The notes under the pieces: generated by a model
Databases searched by the model: none
What the model was told of the DNA's origin: nothing
The model's input: the letters and a program-made list of their open reading frames with translations, nothing else
NCBI GenBank assembly: GCA_963970005.1
Contig: CAXAMN010026694.1
Span: forward strand, 609,274-673,273
Direction of reading: 5' to 3'
Source: Durusdinium trenchii
Lineage: Eukaryota; Sar; Dinophyceae; Suessiales; Symbiodiniaceae
DNA: 64,000 bases
Translations under genes and position numbers: made by a program
Shown here: positions 23,327 to 35,639 of the stretch, one piece after another
How positions within the stretch are numbered: position 1 is the stretch's first letter
Layout: every line of letters starts with the position of its first letter

Positions 23327-24207
23327 ATCCTTGGAAGCGCCTTCCTGCGCTACACCTTCACCTGGTCCCTGCGCACTGCAAACGCTCCCACAGCCGGGGC
23401 CCCGAAGCACTTGGACTTCTGCGGTACCGGCTTTGAAGTGGAAATGCAAAACGGAGCTTGGAGTTTTGATGAGTTTTACTTGACAAAGGGAGTGTCAAGA
23501 CTTCCGGTCAGCAAAGGTGTCTAGTGGCCGCTTCTGTCGGCATGTACCGCTGCTCGATCAAACATCTTTGTCACTTTGCAACGGAGGTTGCCATCCTGAG
23601 CCACAGTTACCTTCCCAATCGGAGATCACATCAGAATCTAATCGCTCAAACATCACATCTTTCGCCACTGCGAAGTCGGATGCGGGACCGAACAGCCAAG
23701 GAGGAGGTTCACATGTGGCAGGCACATGTTCATCCTTCACATGAGTCATGACTATTGATTTTTGTTTTACCTGTTAGGATGTGTTTGATGGAACTGGTAT
23801 GCATACAATATTCATCAATATTCAATTTAAAACACATATCGCTTTAGGTTGGAGGCCATCGCTACTAGGTCGGAGGCCATAGCTCTTGGGCTGGAGGCCA
23901 TCGCTTTTGGGTTGGATGTTTTTCATATAATGCTCAATATCTCATCATATTTGGTAGTCATCCCGCCTTCGCAGACCTCCAAGGTGCAGCTGGTGAATGC
24001 AGTTGCAGTGCCTTTTGGTTCAGCCTTGCTGATGCTTCTTTCGCTGGGTGGCCAAGTTTCAATGGCACTGTGACCTTCCAATGGACTTCGAGACTTTTCA
24101 GCCTTCACATGATTTTTCAGGTACAAATGGTGGGAACAAAGGATACACTTCCAGTTATTCTTGCTCAGACACTGATCCGAGCACTATTTGTACTACTTAG
24201 CCAGTGA
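23327..24207 (+). CDS. Unknown protein, two C-terminal exons
   Basis: Exon 23327-23516 follows 'ctgccag' and reads ILGSAFLRYTFTWSLRTANA, later FCGTGFEVEMQNGAWSFDEF. It ends in phase 1 at a GT donor. Exon 23984-24207 starts after 'ctccaag' with GT, which completes the split Gly codon, and reads AAGECSCSAFWFSLADASFA, GWPSFNGTVTFQW and a hydrophobic end (LPVILAQTLIRALFVLLSQ) before TGA. The matching phase and amino-acid usage make it a real gene end. The 467-base intron carries LEAIA repeats at 23845-23910. Family not recognised. The aromatic-rich body and hydrophobic tail suggest membrane association, which is inference only. Upstream exons were not identified. Confidence 0.55.
23845..23910 (+). 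repeat. ggaggccatcgct (LEAIA) repeat in an intron
   Basis: Three units of 'ggttggaggccatcgctact' type inside the last intron of the gene at 23327-24207, showing that the repeat is tolerated in introns and spliced away. Confidence 0.9.
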
Positions 24208-25515
24208 TCAGCTTACGTTCTTTTTTGAATCTCGGTTCGGCAACCTCGACCTTGGTCAGATCTAGGCAGACAGTCAGACAATTCAGCCTATCACGATCTA
24301 TGAATCATCAATCAAACCAGTGGAACCAATCATATGTGCCATGGTCGCTTGATCATGGCGCAAATCGAAAAAGAATGGCTAGATCGAGATGGCTTGTTCA
24401 TCCGCGGTATCCAAGGCACGCGCCCATCTCCGATCAGAGCCTGTGTGCGTCACAGCCTAATTCGCTTGACCAATGATTCTGAACACTGTGGATGACCTAC
24501 CGCCATTGTTATGTTGTCTACCATAAAATGGAGTGAAAGAGATGTCATGGCTGCTCTGGGCACCGCAAGTGGTTGAACACTTAAGCAAGGGTTGGAGGTT
24601 GATAGCAAAATGCGAACAGTTGCACAACTGAAGTGATAGGGGACAATTTCGCGCTATACATATACTACATTTATATTCAATAAACAATCTGCAGCATGTC
24701 TTTTTTGCACATTTCCAGAAGACCGTCCAGTTGAACAAAGGGAACAACTTCTGAAATCGAAGCATCGAGAGAGGAAACTCCTGAGACCCGAAGACTCGAG
24801 CACGCGAGACCTGCGCTGTGACCGGTTTGGGGCCTTTGGGCGTTTGGGGTTGGAGTCTGGAGGGGTGGGCCGGTGGACGCTGGTGGGGTGGGGTATGGGG
24901 GAGGGGTCATCAAGACCGTGGAAGTGTAGTTGTTGTGTTTTTTCTTTCGCTTAAGTGTGTCACGAGAAAGTGTGTGTTGCATATTTCGGTGGGGTTGTCT
25001 GGAGAACATGATCACACGCGACAAGACGACAAGCACTAATGCAGCCACACCATCACAATTCCGGTCAAATCCTATTCACAGCTCCCACATCAGACACATC
25101 GCATCACAACACCGCGTGTGAAATTTCCGGCCTCCGGCCCCGTGTGGAATAGACTTGTAGTGGTGGATATGATGGTGCCACCCTCATGCATGGAAGAAAC
25201 GGCCTCGGAACGATTCGCGGGGTAACATGAGGTTATCAATTTGCACAGTGGGAAGCTTCATCTTCTTCCTGGATCAAGGGCCACTGATGAAGGCCGGGTG
25301 TGATAGACGACCGACAGCATGACCGCTGTGATCAGTCTTGGCACTAAATAGCATCGAGATGGTGCAAGCATGTGCAAACACAGTTGCTCAACGTGGCCTA
25401 CCAAGACTCTTGTTGTATCAAACTTTTGATGGCGGTTTGTGTCGCAATAGTAGAAGTTCTAAACAGCTTTGGCATGTGGTCTCCTCATCAGGCATCTGAG
25501 CTTTTCAAAGGCACC
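24208..25515. other. Spacer, no gene seen
   Basis: Contains a G/T-rich stretch (24,815-24,925) that is open in several frames and no recognisable exon. The run VCVAIVEVLNSFGMWS at 25,435-25,490, just before the coiled-coil gene, may be 5' coding or chance. Confidence 0.4.
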
Positions 25516-28500
25516 ATGAGTCAGGAGCAGTTGAAGCTGGAAGAGGCCCGTTTCCGCCTGAAGAGGTTTCAACATGCTTTTAGACGTTCCGATTTCAGTC
25601 CTAAACTGATCTTCGATGAGACAACTCATTCACAAAAACCAATGTATATAAATACTGGTGGAAGAGGAAGGAACTAAGAAACGTACAAGCCCAGGCTTGG
25701 AAGCAACAGAAAGCTGCCAAGGCAAAGCAAGCAGAAGAGGCTGCAGAGAGGGAGTTTCAGCAGCTGCTACTCGTTTCACCGCGAGGTTCAGCATCAGAGC
25801 CATGAGTCTTCCTCCGAACTCCCAGCCTGCTAGCCCGTGATTCTTGGCGACCGACGGTTACTTACATCGAAGTCATCACATCGAAGTTCATCAGCCAGTT
25901 GTGTCAACGCTTACTATCTGAATCTATCTGACGTTTCTCAGATCCTTCTCGTGGCTAGTCACCTAGTTTTTGGCAAACAAGATAGATGATCAACCTGGAA
26001 CCTTGCATTCAGGAGCGTGAGCGTCAAGCGAAGGCTGCGAAGGAGAAAGAGGTGGACTGGCTGGATCCAACTGACGATTCGTGCCGTCATCGTCCTGCAA
26101 AGTCGAAAGAAACCCCTGTTGATTCCTATCAGCTGTAGGCACTGTAGACTTGGTTGCGTTGACTGAGGAGCAAAGGAAAAAGGCGAAAGAATTGGAGCAA
26201 CAAAAACTCTTGGAAAAAGAGGCGGCTCAGAAGAAGGAAAAGGAAGAGCAGCAGAAGAAGAAAGAGGCTCCAATGTTTGAGATTCCACATGCATCCGGTC
26301 CATCCACCACAGCCTTCGAAACAGGATGGACGCGATGTTCGGCCACCAGTTTGCAGAATGATAGAACAGAACAGGGCTACAAATATTTATATACAGCTGC
26401 ATACACGATGTTACATGTGCTTTTGCTTAATGCCTCCCTTTGTTGTGGCAAGAACTGCAACGTAGATCTCCCTTCCGAAGCACTTCTGCACAAAGCACTG
26501 CATGAATCTCTTCTTGTGCCAGTACTGGAATGGGACCTTTTAGTCAGATTTAATGTGACTCTGGGTACTTTTCACCGAACATTGATTCTGTGAAAGACAC
26601 CCTTGAGGAAGAGCAAAAGCGCAAAGAGGAAGAACGCCTCAAAGCAGCAGCTGAAAAGAAGAAGTTGCAGGACTTGGAACATTGAAGGGCAAAGCGAACA
26701 TTTGTTACATTTACACAGTTGCTTACGCGTAGAAAGAACACCTAACCTACAGGAACACTGGTTGAATGTTTCGGCTGTGGTACATCAAAAGTGCCACTTT
26801 TGCACCGTTTGCATTGATAGCGTCAGTCCAGCCAAAGTCGATCCAAGTCTAATTCGACACGTCAGATCTCAAAGATTTGACAGACCGAGATGAACGTTCT
26901 TGGTTCTAAGTTGAGCAAGGGGTTATAGTTAAAGTTCTTCTCAAATACTATCCCGCATTTGCTTCAACAAGAAAAGCAGGGACTGCCCCAATCCAACAGT
27001 GCAACAATCTAACATCCAGGACTATATCAACCAAACAAGCCAGACTATTCAAGTCAGGGATCAACCAAGCGCAGTCACCAATTGTTCACTTGTATTTTAG
27101 CCTTTAGATATCTATAGGTCGCGTTCGATTGATTCCTTTGTTTGTTTGGTTTTGCTTTGCTTTGTGTTCATTGGAGTTTGGTGCCTTGAATCTAACTGAA
27201 TCAAAACCCTTCTCTCCATGTTGCCCTTCTTCGCTACTTGACGCACTTTTAGGAAGCGCTTTATACTCCACACTTTACATCACTTTACGGTTTGTTATCT
27301 ACACAAGCTTTACTCTCCGCCGCTCACTCTGCTCTCTTCTACGCAGAGCAGAGTGTTGCGAAGTGATTGTCCGAGTACTTTTGTCCTCTACGATCAGGCC
27401 TTGGTTGATGGAGGCTGCGCAAAGCAAGGCTAATAGTGGTAGAAACTCTACTTGGATGCCAATGCTCCGTCCTTTGCTGGAAGTCTGCGACCGGGCAAGG
27501 TCACCCGTCTCAGCCTTCGAGGCAACAAGATTAGATTCAACGCTGTATCACCACCCTGAGACAGCGACTTCCCATCTAATAGCGTCCTAGTCCTAGCATT
27601 TTTAAATAGCATGCTACAGTATGCTTTTGCATCAACATGGATGCATGTGGCTCATGTGTCTCTATGTGTGCCAGAAGTATCTACTTTGACACCCTACTGT
27701 GCGAGGAAGAAAAGCAGGCAAAGAAGGAGGAAGAGAGGAAGAAAGCAGAAGAGGAGCGTCGAAAGAAGCAAGAGGAGTATCAGAGGAGATACACTCAGAT
27801 GAACTGGTTCGCCTAAATGCCTAATTCTTTTAATCCGGTCGTTGAAATCTTTTCTATTGCTCATTTCTATCCTGCTTGGCCGACTTGCTAGTGTGACCGA
27901 ACTGAATCGTATCCCAAAGCACATGAGATCACTGAAAACGAACATGAATGCTGCAGCTGCTACACGCTCTCGGCAAAATGCAGCTGCTTTTGGTGTACTG
28001 AAAATTTGAGTCAAGGGGCAAATCAATGTCGGAGGGACGTCTTTGGCAAGTGTTCGCATTGCCACGAGGATGAAGGCAGAAGAAGAGAAGAAGGCAATTG
28101 CGGAGAAGCAGCGGAAAGAGGAGGAGAAAAAGCAGCAGGAAGAAGCCAAGCAGCAGAAGATAGAGGCTGATCGAAAAGCAAAGGAGGAGAAGCGGAAAGA
28201 GCAGGAGCGAATAGCGGAGGAGAAGAAGGCTGAAGAAGCTCGTAAACGAGAGGAAGAGAAGCAAAAGAAGCAAGAGGAGGCCAAACAAGCTGAGGCCAGC
28301 GTTATGCTTTGCGGCAGGTCTTGGTCCTTGTTGCCAAACATATTGTTCAGTAAGTATGGTGGTTGACTCAGGTTGACTAGAAAGTGCCCATAAGGTCTAG
28401 AGTCTGGAGTCGAAATGCAGCTCTTGGATAGATGATCTCAAAACGACTACTGTAACTATGAGTAATAATGCGAGGAGATTAAGAAAGCAGAAGAAGAGCG

Positions 28501-29131
28501 CAAGCTTAAAGAAAAAGAAGAGCTGAAGAGACGGCAAGAGGAGGAAGCGGCCCGCAAAAAGGCAGAGGAAGAGGAGCAGAAGCGAAAGGCCGAAGCTGAG
28601 CGAAAGCAAAAGCAAGAAGAGGAATTGAAGCGGAAGGAGGAGGAGCAGCGCGTGAAGAAGGAAGCTGAGGAACGCAAGCGCAAAGAAGAGGAAGAGCTTA
28701 AGCGCAAGCAGGCGGAAGCACAGAAGAAGAAGGAGGAAGAGGAGCGCGTGCGAAAAGAAGCAGAAGAAAACAAGCGACGGCAAGAAGAAGAGCGCAAGCG
28801 ACAACAAGAACAGGAGCGCCAGAGAAAGCAGGAGGAAGAAAAGAAGCGCAAAGAGGAGGAGGAGCGCAAACGAAAGCAAGAAGAGGAACGAAAGAGACAA
28901 GAGGAAGAAGAGAAGAAAAGAAAAGAGGAACAGGAGAAAAAGGCAAAGGAGGAGGAGGAGAGAAAGAAAAAGGACGAGGCAGAGAGAAAGAGAAAGGACG
29001 AAGAGGAGACAAAGAGAAAGAAGGACGAGGAGCGCAAGGTTCAAGAGGAAGAGAGAAAACAGAAAAAAGAGGAAGAACAAGAGGTAGTAGCCAGCACATC
29101 CGAGGCCACGATGCAATGTCTCACTACATGA
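25516..29131 (+). CDS. Charged coiled-coil protein with one LRR-like exon
   Basis: Nine exons join in phase: 25516-25565 (MSQEQLKLEEARF), 25679-25772, 26013-26072, 26168-26266, 26608-26670, 27443-27544, 27706-27810, 28076-28294, 28475-29131 (TGA). The product is about 482 residues. It is almost entirely Glu/Lys/Arg/Gln-rich helix (for example KELEQQKLLEKEAAQKKEKE), typical of long single-helix or coiled-coil proteins of the cytoskeleton. Exon 27443-27544 is different: it encodes KVTRLSLRGNKIRF, one leucine-rich-repeat-like unit. The C-terminus is EVVASTSEATMQCLTT. Donors are GT, GT, GA, GC, GA, GT, GC, GC. The ATG at 25516 follows an AG and is plausible, but more upstream exons are possible. 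Long Leu/Phe-rich ORFs on the minus strand (27694-29116) are the shadow of this gene. Function unknown. Confidence 0.8.
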
Positions 29132-30533
29132 TGATGCAATAGTGAGACATTGCTTGTCCTCCTATCTCGTCTTGCTTTCGTCCGCGTTCTCTCCTTCCTC
29201 GCCTCGCCAAACGAACTCTTTTGTTTGTCTACTGCCCTTGTACACGTTTAATCAAGACTACCATAATTACCGCCAGCAGCATTCCGTTGCTTCCTCTTCG
29301 AACATTTCTTTTGCATTTGAAACCTCCAGGAGAATCCCAGATGCCAAATCGATACTTCGCAATCGGCATTTGCCGATAATCCATGTTGTGACATGCCCCT
29401 GTTCCATTGAAGGTGGACGAAAAGGAGAAGCAGAAACGATACTCGCAACTAGGACCAAAAGTGCCGGCAGTCGCTGATATAGTTCAGGGCTCTTGATTTA
29501 ATTTGGTGACTTGGTGCTCCAGAAACCAGTTCTGGGATGTCGTGTGTATTAGCCAATGACAAACGTGAATTTCCTCGGGTTTGATGTCAAGACATGGCAG
29601 GACTTGTTGCAATTGCTGTTGTTTGGCGATCCAGTTTGTGATAGGCTTGACAAGCAAGCTGCTACGTTGCCCCTGCTGGTTTCTGTCATAAAGCAAACAT
29701 TCAATCTGTGTTTATGTAAGAGTATGCCCTTGCCATCACTGCCCTTGCGGACAGTGCTTGACCCTCCAGGAGGGTACTTCGATCATTCTTGATCCCGAAT
29801 CTTGCACCAAGGCGACTGAGTTTTAAGTGGAAGATGCAAGACGAGATGCGCTTGGGACAAGAGGTGGACAGTGTGTGCAGCAGACAGCAGACACACTTGG
29901 CACACACTGCTCAATCAACACCCCTCTTTTGAATTGTGGGACCACACACCACACAGTTCTGCTTTCAGGGGGTGGTACAGCCCACAAGAATCTGCCTCTT
30001 GTGGTGTATGAGAAGCAACTTTGACATATCATCATTGGCGACTCAACTGGCAAAACATATTATTTACAGCTTTCTGACTTTGTACCTCACGCATAGCAGC
30101 TCCATGTGACTAAATGTGATGGCGACCACAGAACCGCCATATGCTCCGATGCAGAGCTGTTCGGTGTATGCTACCCGGTGCCTTTGGCATCCTTTCTCCG
30201 TTGCTTTTGCCAGACTGCAAAGATCAAGAAGCAGCTCCAAGAGAGGTGATGCCAGTGCTATCGGTGCTGTGACTCCGAGCTCAATGTAACTTGATGTAAC
30301 TTGCTTTTTCCACAGCTATTCACAGATACAAGGACTTGCTGGTGTTGACACAGTTGTCATGGCCCATGGCTATTTGTATCGTATAGATAGCAGACTATTT
30401 TGCCCGTTAAAGAACCTTACATGCAGCCACAAAGAACTTGACCATGATAATGCCGGCAAGCCACACTGATGAGATCAGAGATTGCAAGACTACATGGAAT
30501 TGAAAGTACATTGAAAGTACATTGAAAGCGATA
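29132..30533. other. Spacer, no recognised gene
   Basis: Between the coiled-coil gene and the next charged exon. A + ORF at 29556-29792 (FLGFDVKTWQDLLQLLL...) is the only stretch with protein-like composition; no splice chain could be built. Confidence 0.35.
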
Positions 30534-33500
30534 ATGCCTGACATCGATCGATATCGACTTGCCAGGGAGCAAGAGCTTGCAAAATTGCGTGAGAGTAAAG
30601 AAGCGGAACAGAGGAGAAGAAATTGTGGATTGCGTGCCGCATTCCCTTACCGCATGGTGTACCGCTGGAATGCTAGGAGACAGCGCCTTTTTCATGTCTG
30701 TAGACTAGAAAACCGTTACATGACCTGACTTGTCATGCAGCAAGCACTTACCATGTTCTAAGTTCGCACTCTTAGCCAAGCACTTCTGGGTACGATCGCT
30801 TTTACGACAGGTCGGCACACAGATTGTTTGACTGAGAAACACGCACACGCACGCGATTTCAACCTTTTTGACTCAGAAATCAGGAGGTTTCCTTTTCGGT
30901 GTTGCTGGTGTTGAATCGGAATTCCTTGCCTCGGACTGGTGTGTCGTGTCCTTTTCCCTGGCTTCGATCAGTTTTCATCGGCCTCGGTGAAGGAGGTGGA
31001 AAGAGTTGCAAGAAGAGGCAGGTCGTGTTGCGTCCACAAAATCAGGGTGCCGCCTGCAGTCGCTGAGACAGGAAGACCAGTGCTAACAGATACCAATCAT
31101 CACTAATCATGTTTTGTTTTTCCTTTGGCCAACAGAAACAACAAGATTGCAGATACCTTCTGCGCTTATGACTTCAGACATTTGGTTTGGACGAACATTT
31201 TGATGTCAATCATGTGCCTTGCATTGCCTGGGGCTTTGACATTTTTAGGCGGCTGGGATTACTGGAGAGCATACGCGATCTCTCTCGTTTGCATGTAAAG
31301 CCGCTCTCAATTTAGTTTTTGATGGCATAAGTTCCATACGCCTCATGGGTTTTGGTTTGAATCCAACCCTCTCCAGTCAGGCGAAAAAGATTGAGGACGA
31401 GAAGTCCAAGGCAAGCATGAGACGTCCTTTACCGAGTAGCAAATGACTATGTGAGGGATGGTGTAAGCAAGTGTGTGTGTTTTTGTGAGTAATCATATGG
31501 ATTCAGCAAGTAATAATGCCCATCATCGATCAATCGTGAACATACAAGGATTTCGACCAGTATCCAGTACGCTGCTATCCAGGTGCAGCTTCCATGCTGC
31601 CAATATATATATATATATACACATACACATAATCTTGTGTTTGGGGAGCGAGGCTATGAGGCTAGATGACTCTTGATGCACTCTGGAATTGTAGTTCTAT
31701 GGACACTAGTGAAAACCTTCTAAGGGACTGTAGTCAAACATCGTGCAACGGTGGTCGCTGTGGTAGGTCAACCTACACAATGGAACCAGCAAGCAGGTTC
31801 AATGCTTACTCGCCTCTGGCTGATCTTAGACCGTTCGCTTGCTGCTCCCTTCCAGGCATTTCAGAAAAAAAGATGACCGACAGCCAGAACTGGCAGCTGG
31901 GCAGACTGAGCAGCGGATCAGTCTGCTTGATATGATTTAGCGATGAGCCGAAGTCTTCCCTTCTCATATTCGGTGATTTATTTGTAGACTTTTCAAACCA
32001 AAGCTTGCCGAGATTGGTACTTCCGAGTACTTCCTTGCACTATCCGGATCAATCACTTAAGGGTTAGGATCCCACCCTTGCAAAAGTTCTTTCCTGTAGC
32101 CATGCGTTTACTGGCCAGAAATGTGTGAAGGTTTGGACTTCGGCATGAGCCGAAAACGGCAGTGGGGCTTATTTGTGGCCAGTGGGGTCAAGGAACTGAG
32201 GCATGCAGGACATCGTCACTTGCTCCGACCATCTCACTAGCACTGCCTTGCTGGCGGCAATGGACTCGGACTCGGCAGAAGATGTGGCAATGCCATGAGG
32301 TCGAAATTTGCCCAGTGGCTCCTCCGAGCCAGAAATGCGGCAGAGACCACCGGGGAGTTTTCCGGTTACAAATTTGCGCTTTGCATTGAGGTCCTTTTGT
32401 TGACCTCAACAAGACAAGAGGCAGAAGAGACGCCGGCGGCGTGCGTGATGCACGGATAACCGCATGTCTTTGCGGATGGGCAGCATGTAAGAGCCTGCCA
32501 AGCACATCCAGTTAAGATTCCTTTGGCAGTGCAAGTTCTTTGTAGGCTGTGGCGGGGATGAGGCTGAACAATTCCTATTCTCGAAACGCCCTCCCAAGGT
32601 TCCTTGTAGGTGGGTGCACACTTTGGGCGCATGATAATTTTTGTCCATGTAACAGATAGCTGAGGAAGTTCTTCATGCTGCCCTCCAATTAACTTCATCG
32701 ATAGAGTGGCAAATGAACTGATGGTACAATGTGCTGTCCAAAATGTGCGCTTTGTTTGCCTTCGGCTTTGCAACTACGATCTAACTATAGAAAGCTACTA
32801 GGAACAAGTGCCACGCTAGTAGTAACAGGTGCCTTACTAGTAGTAACAAGAAGCTATTAGAAACAAGTGCCACGCTAGTAGTAACAAGTGCCTTACTAGT
32901 AGTAGCAATAAGCTAGTAACAATAAGAGTTTTTTTCTTTTTTTCTACTAGCTTCTTGTTTTTGCTTTTATTCACTGTCAGAACATTCTCATCGAGACAAG
33001 AGACGTGCAGTTGACACCCCGCGCTTCTTGTTACTACTAATAAGGCACTTGTTCCTAGTAGCGTGGCACCTGTTACTACTAGTAAGGCACTTGTTACTAG
33101 AAGCGATGCACTTGTTACTAATTTGCAGGGTGAAGAGACAGTGGCGTACCTCTCTTGTTTTCTCTTTGTTGCCGTGGCGTACCTCTCAGCTGCACTGGTT
33201 CAGTTGGTCGAGATTGCAAGCGACTGAAACCTAGCCTGGGCTTGGACTCATAGACCATCTTGCAACTTGTTGGCTGCCCTCATCCTCAACATCTACAACC
33301 ATGCGTGGATTTTTGCTGACTGGTACTGGTTGTGAGTAGCCTACTTGTACGTACTTCAATCAATCTACTTACTTGGTCACTATAGAATGACATGTCACGG
33401 AAGGAAAATTGGTTTATGGTGTGCAAACAGCCAGAGTTTCCAGGATTTGGTTTGGCTAAGCTTCTTCCGCTTGGCGGAACATGCCAACTAGCTCAGTGAC

Positions 33501-35237
33501 AGACCCTCCAAGTGTGGAGAAACGACAAATGCACAGAGATTCAGCATAATTAAATGCTTTGAGCAGATCAGTTTGATTGTGCTTGTGTAGAATGTTCCTG
33601 ATGGATTTCTTGTACTAGTAAGTCAGTTGAAGCCATGGGCTGCTGCCAGAACAAGGAGCATTGTTGAGTCAAACAATGCTGTTTGGACCTCAAACAGGCA
33701 CAGAGAAGAGCCGCTGACGCGAATGCAATGTCTATTCCATTCCCCAATCCAACATGCGTCGTTCTTGGGACCACAAACAATAATGTATTCCGGCTTGGAA
33801 AGGCCAACAGCACAGGGAGACGGCCACATCCGAAGCCCTTGGATGCACACAAGAAGCAGACATGTTTGGAACGTTACTTTTTACATTTTGTTTTAAACAA
33901 ACAACTCGTACTGTACTAGTCAGCAAACGGCACCGTTCAGTGAGCCTCCAACATTGAAGGTCCGAAATTTGAAACTGCCGTACCAGAACGAATCCTGACG
34001 GCTGCCAAGTATAATAGGAAAGTCGCCCACCAAGGACCCAAATGTAATCAGAATTAGAATGTCAAAATTGAACGTTTGAAGTTCAGTCCCAGACAGTGCA
34101 TGACGATAGCGGCTATGGCAACAGTCTCTTTGCCGTAGCCTTTTAAAATCTGGTCTTGTCCAAAAGATGTGTTATCTTAGCTCAGCTTAAAGCGCTTAAA
34201 GTTTCAGGCTTTAAAAGCTTGGCCCTTGCCAGTTGCTTGGCCAAGCAACTGGCAGACAATCGGCAGCGCTTCAGTCACAGGTTTGGGTGGATTCTGCCAC
34301 TTGGAGCTTTCAATTTCACAGGCTGCTGTCTCGGTGGCTGCACTCAGGTATCCTGAGATGCATTCCCAATGAACTTGAGCACAACCCAACATCCCCTTTG
34401 AATTTGTGCAAGCAATCGGGCAATCAGAGAATTGAGAAGTTACAATTTTTCGCGCTAGAAAACACCTTGCCACTCCGGACGGCGGGTTTGTGGGACGTCT
34501 TCAGCGAATTCTCTTCTCTTTCTTCACGAGTGCTTAGCCAATGTGGTCAGCTGCACGGCGTCTTCAGGAGCTTTACATTGTTTGCTCCTGGGACTGGGAT
34601 GAAGGCGCGTCATCCGCACGCACGACGACACTGTCGTGGTGTCGCAGACGTGCCGGCCAAACGGCGGTTCGATCCGCACGGTGTTTGACGCATCGCTCGT
34701 ATTGCCACGTTCGCCGATGTCAAGTGCCAAACGTTTCAGGTGATCACCTGGCAAAGGGTATTTGGAGGCAGAAGCATGTGGACCAATTCGAGGTGCTCAA
34801 CTTGGCCGATTGAAAGAGCATTCGGAAGAGCATTCTATGTTTTTGGGTGGTGGAAGGTGGTGGAAGACAGGCAGTAGTAGCTTGAGTAGCTACTAAGCTT
34901 AAGGATGCTGCATGCAAGGACGTAGTAGAGCAAGGGTTCAAAAGCGCCTTGCTCCCTTGAACCCCTCGAATGAAACAGTTCCTAGATGATATGCCAGAAA
35001 ACCTATGTCGCTCGGGTCAGACAAGGTGGTGATATTGTATCCTGCACTGAACCTGTACAAACACGTTCAATTCGGATGCACGGCATTTGTGCCGAGTTTT
35101 GGCTGGTTTTGTTTGACTTTTTGATTTGCAAGGAACGCAAGCGAGAAGAGATGTCTACCAACGTTTGCCGAACATTCTTTGAACGAGAAAGCTTAATCAA
35201 GTTGAAACATGCAAAATCGGGAAGATCCCTGGCCTAA
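30534..35237 (+). CDS. Probable second charged coiled-coil gene (partial model)
   Basis: Candidate exons: 30534-about 30620 (MPDIDRYRLAREQELAKLRE, then SKEAEQRRR), 31381-31410 (AKKIEDEKSK, phase 0, GC donor), 33698-about 33880 (AQRRAADANAMSIPFPNPTC then a Gly/Pro/Lys-rich part) and 35133-35237 (ERKREEMSTNVCRTFFERES to TAA). The 31381 and 33698 exons join in phase 0 and each has a good acceptor. Linkage of the first and last exons to them is inferred from similar composition and order. Intervening exons are missing from the model. Function unknown; it may be related to the gene at 25516. Confidence 0.4.
32795..33125. repeat. Large foldback of ttactagtag repeats
   Basis: Left arm 32795-32935 carries 'aacaagtgccacgctagtag' and 'taacaggtgccttactagta' units. 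Right arm 33020-33125 carries the same units as reverse complement ('cttgttcctagtagcgtggc', 'acctgttactactagtaagg'). About 85 bases separate the arms, including poly-T and 'ctactagcttcttg'. It lies inside an inferred intron of the gene at 30534. Confidence 0.8.
33900..35132. other. Probable intron and spacer DNA
   Basis: Overlapping + ORFs at 34233-34813 (FSEFSSLSSRVLSQ; RRLQELYIVCSWDWDEGA) have plausible composition but in competing frames. No domain recognised. Confidence 0.3.
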
Positions 35238-35320
35238 TGGCTAGACCAGACTGATTGTTTTGACATGTATCCCTATTCTATTGTTACATAAATCTATAAT
35301 GATGTGTATAAGTAGTTGGT

Positions 35321-35623
35321 TTGGCTAGCATTGGAATTTGTTGGATCAAGGTTGAAGAGAAGCTCTACAAAGGCGGGAGGGAGATCTGGGATCATGGAAA
35401 GACAAAAACTATGGCCCTTGAAAAAATGTGGCCAGCTGTACAAGAATGGTTCGGAGGAGCTTTTTGCAGGAGTTCTCGTCATATGCCTATTGAATCCTAT
35501 TTGCCGAAAGGGCTGAAAGCAGAGTATTTACACTTCTTATCAGGATGTATCAGCAAGTTGGCAAGTGACCTTGAGGCACTTATGAGTCCTGAAGTTGTAG
35601 CTTGTGACGGTGACGTGCAGTGA
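35321..35623 (+). CDS. Candidate coding stretch, unknown
   Basis: A 100-codon open frame (translated start at 35321, stop TGA) containing KVEEKLYKGGREIWDHGKTK and KAEYLHFLSGCISKLASDLE. Composition is normal and no repeat is involved, but an alternative + frame is open for 66 codons over the first half. It could be an unspliced exon or retained fragment. No family recognised. Confidence 0.3.
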   Translation: MASIGICWIKVEEKLYKGGREIWDHGKTKTMALEKMWPAVQEWFGGAFCRSSRHMPIESYLPKGLKAEYLHFLSGCISKLASDLEALMSPEVVACDGDVQ

Positions 35624-35639
35624 GTTTCAGGGTGTTTTT

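Noticed and set aside
27694-29116. Long minus-strand ORFs rich in Leu, Phe and Ser (133-239 codons)
   Set aside because: They are the complement of the Glu/Lys-rich coiled-coil exons on the + strand; GAG/AAG codons read backwards as CTC/CTT.
31330-31380. tRNA-like 'tggtttgaatccaacc' box
   Set aside because: Upstream bases do not form a cloverleaf; no A box found. No other tRNA or rRNA gene recognised in the window.
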